From the NCBI GenBank assembly GCA_964019165.1, contig OZ025276.1, positions 2,231,840-2,295,839 on the forward strand: a stretch of DNA of 64,000 nt, written 5' to 3'. The notes beneath the pieces are model-generated. The model was not told where the DNA came from, did no database searches, and was given only the letters and a program-made list of their open reading frames with translations. The stretch is from Mastigias papua. Its lineage: Eukaryota; Cnidaria; Scyphozoa; Rhizostomeae; Mastigiidae. Shown piece after piece: positions 34,687-44,916 of this stretch (position 1 is its first letter; every line of letters starts with the position of its first letter). Made by a program: the position numbers and the translations under genes.

Positions 34687-35947
34687 CATCAGCAGTCTAT
34701 TCACCAACGTGCCATTAGATGAGACCATAGGGATTTGTGCTGATGCTTTGTATAGAGGTCAGCTTGATTGCCCTCCATTCCCCGAGGATACTTTCAAAGA
34801 ATTGATGCTAGTTGCTACGCGAGGAGTGGAATTTAGTTTTAACAACCAGATGTATAAACAATTAGACGGAGTGGCAATGGGCAGCCCTTTGGGGCCAGCT
34901 TTGGCAAATATTTTCGTGGGTTTTCATGAAAGTAGACTTTTCAATAACACCATAAAGCCAGGTGTCTACTTTCGTTATGTTGACGATACTTTTGTCATTT
35001 TCGGTTCTGAGCTGGAATGTGACCGTTTTCACGTCAACCTCAACCAACTACATCCAGCCCTAAATTTTACAGTAGAGAAGGAGCAAAACAACTCCTTGAA
35101 TTTTCTAGACGTTTCGGTTGAGAAAGGGGGCACTGGATTTCTCACCAGCATTTACAGGAAGCCAACGTTTACTGGTCAATACATCCGTTGGAATTCCGTT
35201 AGCCCAACAGCTAGAAAAATCAACCTTATAAAAACTTTAGTTCACAGGGCACTTATGATTTGCTCTAAAACCAAGTTAGATTCTGAGCTGGGCACAATAA
35301 AACAACTGCTTATTGACAATGGATATCCAGAAGATGTCCTTGTTTCTTGCATTAAGGAAAAACTAGCCAACATTTCATCAGAAAAACAGTTTGGTCCTGA
35401 AAAGTGCCCGGTCTACCTAAACTTGCCCTGGATTGGAAATGTTTCTTCAAAATTTGAAAACCAAATTAACAAAGCCATTACATCTTGCTTCTATGCTGTG
35501 AAGCCCCGTGCGGTTTATAACACTAGAGTCATGCTACCATCTGCTAAAAAAGATAGCGTTCCTACCACTCAAAAAAGTTGTGTAGTTTACGAATTTTCAT
35601 GCCGATGTGAAGCTCGGTACGTAGGGCACACCACGCAGAGACTAGCAGACAGAATAAAACAACATGTCCCCACGAGCATCAGGACGAAAAACACAACAAC
35701 AAGAGAACAGCCACCTCGTATGTGTAAAAACTCCATTTCTAAAATGAAAAGTGATTCGGCCATAGGACACCATCTTATTACAAATCCAGAATGCGCCGAA
35801 ACATATACAGACGATAATTTTCGGATCATTGGGCAAGCAAGATCGTCCTTTCATTTAGGTGTTTTGGAATCGGTTTACATCAAGACTCAAAACCCAGTCT
35901 TGTGTAAACAAAAAGAGTTCGTTTTTTCACTTGGACTCTTCAAGTAA
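34685..35947 (+). pseudogene. Penelope-like RT + GIY-YIG endonuclease, right copy (5'-truncated, otherwise open)
   Basis: In-frame coding begins at the junction with DISSLFTNVPLDETIG, which is RT motif A (the catalytic Asp is at 34685), then motif B GVAMGSPLGPALANIF, motif C YVDDTFV, the linker, and a GIY-YIG endonuclease whose core reads CRCEARYVGHTTQRLADRIK, with H and later E positions as in the family. About 420 codons remain of a protein usually 600-800 residues long; the N-terminal RT fingers are missing. There is no natural start: the first candidate codon is a GTG at 34709. Penelope-like elements differ from LTR and LINE elements in RT lineage (related to telomerase) and in this endonuclease. 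Confidence 0.92.
34687..34700. other. 14-bp centre of the palindrome
   Basis: CATCAGCAGTCTAT, flanked by GTTGGTGA and TCACCAAC. It encodes the start of motif A in the right copy, so the junction lies within coding sequence of that copy. Confidence 0.9.
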
Positions 35948-36059
35948 ACAATGGTGAATAGGTGCTAATTGGCCAATCATAGAGCCAAATAGACGCATTA
36001 TTCATCATATCACGTGTACCCGCATCTGGCTATATATTTCGTTTCACCTTTCGGTCGCT

Positions 36060-36110
36060 ATCCGACGTTTCATACTCTGACGAGTGTCGGACGAAAAAAG
36101 CTTTCAGTAT
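36060..36110 (+). ncRNA. candidate hammerhead-type ribozyme core in the Penelope-like 3' UTR
   Basis: CTGACGA at 36077-36083 and CGAAA at 36092-36096 have the order and spacing of a hammerhead core (CUGANGA, short stem II, GAAA). The mirrored copy is at 33291-33310 on the minus strand. Penelope-like elements are known to carry hammerhead motifs. However stem II here is weak (two pairs) and I could not place stem III and the cleavage site confidently. Confidence 0.3.
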
Positions 36111-36419
36111 GCTAAAGCAATTTTCTCGCTTTTTCGTGCTATAGTGAAGTTCTAAAGTTATTTTACTTTTTGTGTTTTGGCTGCTGAAGGGATAGAACAC
36201 CCTAAAGTCTCAATACCACATTTTCATATTATGTCCAATAGTCTCCAATATTAATGTCACTGAAATTAACAAGTTTCTCTCTCTTCATTCCATCTTTCTT
36301 AAGACAGAGGCATTTTCAGTTGACAAGTTGTCATTTCTCACGTGACCTAATGAACAAGACTGCAGTAACAGGACTCCTGAATAAGCTAGGAAAATGCAGG
36401 AAATGTCTATGTCTCAAAA

Positions 36420-36598
<179 letters not shown>

Positions 36599-36849
36599 AT
36601 ATAACCCAGCCATTGGGAAGGGCATGCCCAACTCAGTGCTGATCCCAGGCCCAGATAAGTAGGGAGGGTTTCCAGGATAGGGCTAGCAACCCACTGGTGT
36701 AAAAACCACTTTATGCTCAAGAACTGTATGGTGAACCTAGACAATATGGCCCCCAGTCCCCAGTAGCCTTTAACAGATTCTATTTCTGCACGTCACTTAA
36801 TGGCTACCGTAGAAGACTATCTATGTTAAGGAGGTGTGCTATATCATTT

Positions 36850-38222
36850 AGATCATGGTCGAGCTCGATCTAGACATATTATCCATAAGCAACGTGTCAT
36901 TCCTAGGTCCCTGAATGATGAACTCATGTTATCCTTACATGAGGAGTTAACTTCAGTTCATTTATAGTTTATGAAGACATATTTGACATTAAAGAGCGAT
37001 ACATTTGGACGGGCATGTATACGGAAATAGAAAAATGGTGTGCCTCATGTGTAGATTGTGCTACAAAAAAACACCTAGAACTCTTGCCAAGGCCCCATTA
37101 CAGCCCATTCCAGTAGAAGGTCCTTTTGACTGGGTAGCCGTAGATGTCCTAGGTCCATTTCTGACATCTGAACGGGGTAACAGATATGTTGTCCTTTTCA
37201 CTGACTAGTTTACAAAATGGCCTGAGGCTTTTGCTATTGAATGTGCTGACACGGCAACAACTGCCAAGTTATTTGTTGAAGATATTTTGTGTCATCATTC
37301 AGCTCCAAGACAATTACTTTCTGACCATGGTAAGACCTTCCTAGCAAAATGTCAGATTGTTAACACATCCAAGGTTAATACAACAAGTTACCACCCTGAA
37401 TGTAATGGACTTGTTGAACAATTTAATCATACCCTCATGACTATTATTTCCATGTACGTCTCTGAACATCAAAAAGACTGGGATTTGTGTATTCCTTATG
37501 CCTTATTTGCCTACAGGACAGCCGTACAAACCAGTACTAATGAAACACCATTTTATCTCATGTAAGGGAGAGATCCGTGACTTCCCATCGACGTTTCACT
37601 GATGAAAGCCCAAGAGATGTATAGTAACACAAACACTTACAGAGGTGTCATTGCAGACCGATTTCTTGCAGCATGTCAGTTAACACATGACAATATAGAA
37701 CTTGCTCAGCAAAGACAGAAAACGCAATATGACAAAATAACTAAGGAAAGATCATATGACATAGGACAACAAGTATGGTTGTACACTCCTACAAATAAGA
37801 AAGGTCTCTCTTCCAAACTGACCCACAACTGGCATGGTCCATACTGTATTTTAGCTACAAGATCACCTGTACATTATCTTTTAGATGCAAACAATGAACA
37901 TACTTATTGTCAAACAGTACATGGTAATCAATTAAAGCCTTTTATCTCAGCAGCAAACAGACCTATTTTAGCTCCTACAGTCAGTACTTCTGATGAAGAT
38001 ACTGACACCACCGCAGAAGACAGTGAAGAAGATCCAGCAGAAGTCGCCGTCAAATCTATTCTTGACAAGAATGTCTTCAAAATTCAACGATGTGAGACTT
38101 TTTATTTGATTGAGTGGGAAAACAAAGATCTTGAGCCATCTTCGGAACCATTAGCGAATAGTCACTGTGGTGAGCTTTTAAACGACTTTGAATCTACAGT
38201 CCAAAGTATGACAAATTGTTAA
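36850..38222 (+). pseudogene. gypsy integrase and chromodomain-like C-terminus, broken
   Basis: First the integrase zinc-finger region in shifting frames (VIPRSLNDELMLSLHEELTS; RYIWTGMYTEIEKWCASC). Then from 37005 the core: VAVDVLGPF (Asp), stop TAG at 37206, LSDHGKTF (Asp), NGLVEQFN (Glu), another stop at 37562 just after ETPFYLM. From about 37600 the frame is open to 38222: GPR-like beta-barrel (SSKLTHNWHGPYCIL) and a C-terminal KSILDKNVFKIQ ... FYLIEWENKDLEPSSEPL that resembles a chromodomain, which targets integration to marked chromatin in chromoviruses. The Trp-Glu-Pro box is altered (LEPS), so chromodomain function is uncertain. Confidence 0.82.
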
Positions 38223-38291
38223 TTCATATGTTGGTATCGATCATAGCCTGAAAGTATCAAGGACACTTGTTTTCCCCTAACCCGGGAGGGA

Positions 38292-38889
38292 TGTAATACC
38301 ACTCTTCACGCAGTATCATATCCACATTTCCTTTTGCACAATTCATTTGCTTATTCATGCCTGTTTGTGCGTTATTTTGTATCTAGCGCCTTCGTCTATG
38401 CATTTATCACTAGGTAATGCCAAGTCTGCAGGAGATACTTTTGCATAAGCACCATATACGCTCGATTATGGTATTATGTTAGCCATATCTATGTAGACAC
38501 ATCTTACGGCTGTCTATATTGATACTTTTATATGCCTTCTGCTGTTGTAGACATCAACAATTTGTAAGGAGATACAGCCATTGTTTGCAGAAGGACTAGT
38601 AAATATAAATACTGTCGTATATTGGAGTTAACTAGTTAGTTAGTGCTAGTGTGTCATGCGGAGTACACTCTGCTCTTGTGAAAGGCTTAGTGATACAAGT
38701 CGTTGAATGATGTACGTTTGGAAAAACTATATCTTTCTATGTTTGTTTTGTGTTGAACTGAATCTTTTCTGGAAGGTGTGCTCAGAATCTGCCACCACAG
38801 TTCACAGATGTACACTACTTCCTTTTCAGCTCATGTGGAACTTTGATTAAAGATGCCTTTGTCCACTGTATTTTTCTGTCATGTATTAC
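38292..38889 (+). repeat. probable 3' LTR of the truncated gypsy
   Basis: Starts TGTAATACC directly after a purine-rich tract (CCCGGGAGGGA, 38281-38291) and most likely ends at GTATTAC near 38889, which would be the inverted complement of the start. The end is uncertain because no 5' LTR is available for comparison. Confidence 0.5.
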
Positions 38890-40159
38890 CTGTGCTTATT
38901 TTTATAGATAAGTGTATTGTCCATACCCCCAATGCTTGATGAATATAATCAAAGGTTTGGGGTGTATAACTCCATGCTAAAGAAGGTTGCACTTGGGATG
39001 GGGTTAGATTACATCCACCAGTGGGAGAATGTCCCATTAGACCAGAGATGGTGAGACAGCATAGATCCAAGCAGTGATCATGGATTGACATTGCTACTAA
39101 AAGGCATTCACTGCAAGATAAATGATATTTCTACAAGAGGCACACCTTGGGATACATTATCTGCGAGGAACTGCAACTTTGATACAGTACCAGGAACTGA
39201 GACATGAGTGTTACATGCACACTGCCATAGCTGGGGAGATGTGTAGACTTAACTCTTTAAGATGTATGCAGTTTTCCCTTTTCTTGCTAATTACACCATG
39301 TCCTCAAAAGGACATAGTTCTGCACCTGTTCTTCTATTTGTACTATAAGTGCATTGGCTTTTTATCTGTATTGAGCTACGATATGAGGGTTTCTTCTCTG
39401 TAATAGGTAAGCTGAAAAACGCACCATGAAGAATCGGAATGACTCCATCCAACTGCATGAGCTAGAAAACAGTATTTTAAAGTCCAAGTGTTTCATTTAC
39501 ATAGATAGGGTGATTATTACCAGAAGCGTTGGTAATACAGTGAGCATAGTAATGGACATTAAGTACAAATTGATTTGTTATTGCTATATAGCACTTCATT
39601 GTCTCTTCTCAACTACATTACTTTCTCTTTGACATCACAAAGCAAACTTCAAATAAAGTGTTGCAGGCAAAAAGCAGAAAAAGAGGAGTAAAGGTACTTG
39701 AATGTCAATTCATACCATTCTATGCATTTACAACTATGACAACATGGAAACCAGGCCTAACAGCTAGTAAAAGCAAAGATGGATTGATCATATAGATCTA
39801 ACATGTGTTTTGCATCATAGTACAATTTCAGTATGGAAGTTGCTCTTACTTCATCAGTTCAGTATATGCTATGACACTTTATGACTGCCTTTTCTGCATT
39901 GTCTACTTACTATCTTTACTTATTCCCCAGGGAAAGGTCCAACCTGTAGACACACAAAAGAGAAAAAGAATGTTGTGCTATTAGAGGTTATTACCTTTAT
40001 TTATTTTGTACTTATATGTAATGCCTCGCAATCTGGATATACTTTTGTGGTGATTTCACTTTAAATTTTAAATAGGTTTTCATTGTGTCGATGCAGTTTC
40101 TATCATCATGTATTGTTAAGCCAATTGTAAATCCGGATACTAGCCTCATGCCATAGTTT
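38890..40159. other. no recognised feature
   Basis: More than 1.2 kb of AT-rich sequence with frames of 68-93 codons lacking motifs. Possibly 5' or intronic sequence of the relic that starts near 40160. Confidence 0.45.
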
Positions 40160-42200
40160 GATAATGCATTGTCCTTACAGGATGACTTTAATGTCTCGTT
40201 TCTGTCTCCACCTCGGTATAAAGAGAAGAGAAGACAAGCAAATGTCTATGTACCACACAACAATGCATTGGAGGTACATCACTATAATGATAAGTTAATT
40301 GTGCAATATACTATTTCACTACACTCAGTGTCAACCAGACAACCGCGGATCCTTTCACCAACTGTTCTCTTCCCTCCAAGATCCTTTCTGAACAAAGTAT
40401 AAGTTACTAATATCTGTGTGTTAATAAGGAAGCCTTTAAACTGCCATATGTCTTCTACTTCCACGGGCAAAGGAACAGGTGGCGGTGTAGACACAATGGA
40501 GGTCGTCGATGACTCATGTGAGCAGGTGATGGTGAGAGGAACTGCAGCAGAGGAGCCATCGCTTCAAAGACTTTTCCGTATATGTCACTATATATCAAGT
40601 ATTATGTTCTCAAAAATGATTGTACGCTGTCGGATATAAAGGATTTGAGCAACTTGCCTCCAATAATGCAACTGGAGAGGATAGCAAAACACTTAGAAAA
40701 GCTACATTGAAGGCATAAAACCATGAGTTCTCAGTTGCTACTAATAATACATTTTCTTATCTAACTTCAGTTAAAGACATGCGATCTATCCATACTGCGA
40801 TCTATCCATACTATGAAGGATATAGAGAATGAAGTAAGGAAGGAAAACACATGGTGTCAACAAATTGCAATTAATGGTGCACAACCATTTGGTACTCCAC
40901 TCCTAGACAAAGCTTTGGTAACAATTGTTGAAAGCGTTCTACAAGATAAGAGAGAGGATCACTTTTGGCCACATTTGCAATTGAAAACACGCGAAAGTAA
41001 GTGATTAGCTGCTAACCACTGGGTTTTGGATTTATTAACATATCATATAACAGAGCTAGTAAAAGAGTCCCACCCAGACATTTTCGTCTTTTATTACAAT
41101 TTCATCAATGTCATGGAATTGATATGCAATAAGCTTGGACATGCAATGCCAACAAATAATCTTTGTGATAAATGGTGGCAAATCAAATGGAAATGGTATA
41201 TACTGCCTTCCGGGTGTCATTTCACGATGAGCCTTTACTGCCAGGGGCAAAATAAAGTATTTCATGGGGATTCCCAAGAATGGCCAATGCCAGATAGTGT
41301 ATATGATGGATTTAATAGGTTAATAAACCTAGTTTACAGTGAAAGTACAGCCCAGAGTACTTCTTTCTCTATGTCCCATAATCCTACTAACAAGGGAAGC
41401 ATTCATTCGTGTGACACTTATTGTTGGAGATATTACCCACTCCAAACCTGTTCTAACATTTGTGGTGTATCCATTATCATTTCAATGTGTTTGGCAGCTA
41501 CAGCAGACAATTCTTTTCTATCACTTAAAGGGTCATCTGAAAGAGTGTTTAGTGGTTTCTACTATTTGCAGGATATTTCAAAGTATAGTGACTTCTGTAG
41601 GTTTGTTGTCATGCAGTGGCTACTCAATGAAAAAATTGAAATTTCTGCATTGAGGTGTACACCTAGTGAATAGTGTAGTGAAGAACCATCAGCCTCAAAC
41701 ATAGAAAGTGTTGAAGCTCAAACATACAAAGTGTTAAAAAGACAATGCATGTAATGTATCAGCCTTTGAACGAGCTTGTAGGAAAGCACAGAAAAGGGCA
41801 CCATACATTACACATATGAAGGCAGTGTTGTCAACATCTCGTTAAGTTCTTAGGACAATCAGCATGAATGTGGATGTTTGCCATTAGGAAATAAATGTAA
41901 ATATACACTATCATTGTACCTGTAGCAATGATGTATAGTCACCGCAAAAGATACCACTATCACTCCAACAGTGCTGCATAAGAATTTCTCTGAGCAGCAC
42001 TTGACAATTCCTAAGAGTGATGTAAATACAAACAGTCAATTCCGTTTTCAGTTCAAAGAAATACAACAACTACTAGCAAATCTAATGCTAGTGCTAGTAA
42101 TAATGGTGGGATAGAATAAGGCCTACCAGTAAACACAAACACTGAAGTAGAGATGATTCAGGAACTAACTGAAATAGGAAAGGTGAGGATACCGTTACTG
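40160..42200 (+). pseudogene. relic of a multicopy uncharacterised gene, probable N-terminal half
   Basis: Pieces on one strand: SDIKDLSNLPPIMQLERIAK (about 40630-40690), 40813-41004 (NGAQPFGTPLLDKAL), and, after a TGA at 41002 in the same frame, 41026-41673, which reads LLTYHITELVKESHPDIFVF, NKLGHAMP, CDKWWQ, MPDSVYDGFNRLINLVYS, SCDTYCWRYYPL and KYSDFCRFVVMQWL. The Cys/Trp spacing suggests a structured domain. I infer that it belongs with the SWIM-containing pieces at 47331 and 55178 because those lie collinear on the same strand with only mobile elements between, but the link is not proven. No catalytic motif recognised. Confidence 0.45.
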
Positions 42201-42477
42201 CAATAGTGGACAAAAGTCCTGGGACACTTTGCACTTTTTTAATCTGCGCTCATCTCTCATCCCCCTCCTCCCCTTAAACAATGTTGGTTTGTGGAAGGAG
42301 TATATATGATAGCGGAAAAATGTCACGTGTGCAATAGCGTCAAGTGTCCCCTCCATCAGCCACCATTGTTCCTGGGGGGAGGGGGTTGCCTATAAGGTGT
42401 AAAAGTAAGGAAGGTCAGAGGAATATGGTATTTTTTACTTTTTCCGTAAGTGTCCCAAGGACTTTTGTCCACTATTG
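42201..42477. repeat. 277-bp MITE, copy 1
   Basis: Both ends carry the inverted repeat CAATAGTGGACAAAAGTCC followed by TTGGGACACTT (left end lacks one T). No coding capacity. A second copy of exactly the same length and orientation lies at 46955-47231 with only a few substitutions. If the TA inside CAATAG is the target site, this is a typical Tc1/mariner-type MITE, but CAA/TTG outside the TA is conserved too. Confidence 0.92.
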
Positions 42478-42887
42478 TCTGCTATCAAATTTTCGCTATA
42501 GACACTACTGAGCTGCAATCAGGTCGGAACATGGGGTTTTCGGGGGTGCTGAGTGTGATGGTGTGAAGAGTTTTCCCATAGGTCTACCCTGTGATGTCAT
42601 ACCAATGTCATGGGGTAGGTTTTATGGTCCTTGCCTCCTTAAAGTGCAAATAAAAGGCACATTTGCATATAGTAGTTCAACTTTAAGTCGTGTTTAGCAA
42701 ACTACAAGAGTATACCCTCTATACGACACAAAAACAAGGGGAGTTTGAATAATGTGGTGCACACAGCAAAGCACCAAGGAGGTAGCCTCGTAATCATGCA
42801 GTTCACTGTGGCTTCTAAAGTGCTTTCATAATCGGTTGCCCCTGGCAGCAAAATTCGACTGTAACGGTTCTCAACGAGTGAGGTGTC
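42478..42887. other. 5' flank of the Tc1-like gene
   Basis: No gene. It probably contains the promoter of the transposase, but no clear motif. No separate terminal repeat of the Tc1-like element was found here. Confidence 0.5.
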
Positions 42888-43967
42888 ATGGCGAAATACG
42901 GTAAGATAACAGATTACAAAAAAGCTTACGTTACCTTATTGCGACAAGAGGGTAAGTTGTCGCTTCGTCAGATTGCTACTCTATGTAACATCTCTAAGTC
43001 TAGCGTCGAGCGCATCTCTAAATTGGGTATGGAGTGTAAACTGCCTAAAAAACGGACTGGTAGACCTCCAATACTCAACAGAAGAGAGAAGGATCGCTTT
43101 CTCAGAAAGTTTAAATGTATGAGAGAACAAAATCCAAACTTGACGGTAGGGGCTATTGCCATGGAGTGTGAACTCCATCATGTTAGTACTAAGACGTTGT
43201 GTAGACTTCTCAACCAGTCTGGGTATAAGTATGTTCGGCCAAGGAGAAAAGGCATCCTCACGGCCAGTGACAAAAGGAAACAGGTTGCGTATGCAGTTAA
43301 GGCTGTAAAACATACGACTCCAGCTTTCTGGACAGAGGATGTTCTGCTGTACTTAGATGCAGTGTCGTTTGTCCACAAACGAAATCCCTATGAGGATGCA
43401 TTGGCACCAGCCACCAGGGTGTGGAGAACGCTTGGTGAAGGTCTGGAGCTAACAGCAAAAGGGAGAAAAGATCTCAGGGGTGGAAATATTTGTCACTATG
43501 TAGTAGGCATTTCTTTTGGGGGCAGAGCGGTACTGGTTGAGGAGTATACAACAATGAACGGAAACTACTTTTCGGACTTTATCAAAAAAAGCTTGCATAA
43601 AATACTTATTGATCGGGCTGCTGCAAAAGGAAAGGATAAATTGCTTTTTCTTCAAGACAATGACCTGAGCCAAAACAGTGCGAAAGCAAAAGATACACTA
43701 AACAATATAGGGGCAGAGGTCGTTAAAATTCCGGCAAGGTCCCCAGATTTAAACCCCATAGATAATTTCTTTCATAACGTTAAAAGGAAGCTCAGGCAAG
43801 ATGCCTTAGATAATAGGATAGTAAATGAAGATTTACTTGCATTTAAGCATAGAAGTGTGCGCACACTTTCTAATTATGACATAGGTATCATAGATAAAAC
43901 AATAAGTAGCATGTATAACCGATTAATTACAATGACTAAAAATAGAGGGTGCCGAACGAAATATTAA
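42888..43967 (+). CDS. Tc1/mariner-like transposase with DD34D triad, intact
   Basis: A 359-residue IS630-Tc1-mariner transposase. N-terminal HTH (LSLRQIATLCNISKSSVERI, about 25-44), a GRPP motif (58-61) between the two HTH subdomains, a second HTH to about 110, then the catalytic core with D157 in LLYLDAVSF, D257 in LQDNDLSQN and D292 in SPDLNPIDNFF. Spacing between the last two is 34 residues. The Tc1-style SPDLNPI box normally ends in Glu (IEN); here Asp replaces it, giving DD34D as in mariner proper. C-terminus ends RTKY. ATG at 42888 is at the start of the conserved region. No disruption. It lies between the two direct MITE copies, whose ends look Tc1/mariner-like, so it might mobilise them. 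Confidence 0.93.
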   Translation: MAKYGKITDYKKAYVTLLRQEGKLSLRQIATLCNISKSSVERISKLGMECKLPKKRTGRPPILNRREKDRFLRKFKCMREQNPNLTVGAIAMECELHHVSTKTLCRLLNQSGYKYVRPRRKGILTASDKRKQVAYAVKAVKHTTPAFWTEDVLLYLDAVSFVHKRNPYEDALAPATRVWRTLGEGLELTAKGRKDLRGGNICHYVVGISFGGRAVLVEEYTTMNGNYFSDFIKKSLHKILIDRAAAKGKDKLLFLQDNDLSQNSAKAKDTLNNIGAEVVKIPARSPDLNPIDNFFHNVKRKLRQDALDNRIVNEDLLAFKHRSVRTLSNYDIGIIDKTISSMYNRLITMTKNRGCRTKY

Positions 43968-44369
43968 CTATGTTCGTGCACTTGGATACTCTTATGTAAA
44001 ACTGTACACAACTTATTTAGGACAGAGAAGATGCGTACAAATGTAAGTGCTGTAACACCTACATAATACTTAGGGACTCTAATGATAACACAAGGGACTC
44101 TGAGGGGCAGGGGGCCCGATACCCCCATGGCTAGTAGTTCTCATAAGTAGTATATAAGTAGAGTTCTTGTCGATACTAAACCTAATACTCTAGAGTTTTA
44201 AGTCTTTTCTAGGTTCCTTTCCAACGTGAACAATCATAGTACATTTGGAGAAGATGCCGAAACCTTGACTATTTCAATGGAAACCGTGGACAAGCAACTG
44301 TCTGCTGATCATACTAAATCACACGCTTGTACGTGCTCCCATAGAACTCATACTCAACAACAACAACTG
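43968..44369. other. 3' flank of the Tc1-like gene
   Basis: No gene or repeat recognised; frame 44226-44417 is chance. Confidence 0.5.
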
Positions 44370-44461
44370 GTAGTAGCAACGGTTTACACTCACAGTTTAC
44401 ACTTGAAAATCTACTGAAAAAGGCCATTTCACTTGAACTAAGGAGGAAACTGACTACTGTA

Positions 44462-44490
44462 CCAGATGTACGCAATCGTTGTACATCTGG
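44462..44490. other. perfect hairpin, 10-bp stem, 9-nt loop
   Basis: CCAGATGTAC, loop GCAATCGTT, GTACATCTGG. It shares GATGTAC with the second hairpin at 44679-44701. Confidence 0.95.
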
Positions 44491-44678
44491 CAGTGATTTG
44501 TTATTATTTTTTTCATATACATATTTTGTAGTAAGGAAGGAAAACTGCACGGTTTACAAAATTTTTCTATCAAAAGTCACATGATCTGAGTCTTAAGTCT
44601 TCAGAAGTGTAAACCGTCAAGAAATGTCGATTTTTCTGGTACTACAGCGTGTTCTACATGCTTTTAAGAGCTCCATCG

Positions 44679-44701
44679 GATGTACACAAACTGTGTACAT
44701 C
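44679..44701. other. perfect hairpin, 10-bp stem, 3-nt loop
   Basis: GATGTACACA, loop AAC, TGTGTACATC. Confidence 0.95.
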
Positions 44702-44916
44702 TTTTACATAGTTTACAAACGTTAAATACATATTGTAAGAAGAAATATAGAGCATTTTACAAGTGTAAACTGTGGGTGTAACCATGTAAACTGTAGCATA
44801 AATGACAACAAGACACAGCAGGATATAGCCCGCAGTGTCTTATTGTCAAGGCGTATGTATACAATAGCACAGATTCCATAAAGACTGTGGGGGGCTATTA
44901 TACCTATTGCTACCTA

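Larger units (their letters stand above)
33234..36153. mobile_element. head-to-head pair of Penelope-like elements forming a 2.9-kb palindrome
   Basis: Two 1453-bp arms (33234-34686 and 34701-36153) are reverse complements in exact register around a 14-bp spacer (34687-34700). Each arm is a Penelope-like element truncated at RT motif A, reading away from the centre: RT motifs A-C, linker, GIY-YIG endonuclease and 3' UTR. The right copy reads through the spacer and is open; the left copy has a nonsense codon. About 15 of 303 compared residues differ. An inverted 5'-truncated dimer fits known tandem and inverted arrangements of Penelope-like elements, but a palindrome this regular could also be a foldback repair product. 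Confidence 0.92.
28981..36203. mobile_element. possible older TTAA-type DNA transposon hosting later insertions
   Basis: A GGGTGTTCTATCCC sequence at 28981-28993 preceded by TTAA is matched in inverted orientation at 36189-36203 (GGGATAGAACACCC followed by TAAA). If these are terminal inverted repeats of a Kolobok-like or piggyBac-like element, then the ORF relic at 29349 belongs to it and the ISL2EU-like and Penelope-like elements were inserted later. The evidence is one short inverted match and a near-TTAA flank on one side, so this is a hypothesis only. Confidence 0.25.
36850..38889 (+). mobile_element. 3' half of a Ty3/gypsy element with chromodomain-like tail and 3' LTR
   Basis: Integrase to 3' LTR of a gypsy family different from the one at 13709. 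The 5' LTR, Gag, PR and RT are missing; upstream is a (TA)n tract and unrelated sequence. Confidence 0.8.
44370..44800. promoter_or_regulatory. hairpin and iteron cluster downstream of the Rep-like gene (candidate origin)
   Basis: Seven GTTTACA/TGTAAAC motifs (about 44382, 44394, 44551, 44614, 44711, 44763 and 44786) and two perfect hairpins lie within 430 bp. The outer motifs form an inverted repeat: GGTTTACACTCACAG at the left pairs with CTGTGGGTGTAACC at the right, with GTTTACACTTG inside. HUH Rep proteins recognise iterons and nick at hairpins, so this could be the replication or transposition origin served by the neighbouring Rep-like protein. Alternatively it is a separate palindromic MITE. 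The structure is seen; the role is inferred. Confidence 0.45.
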
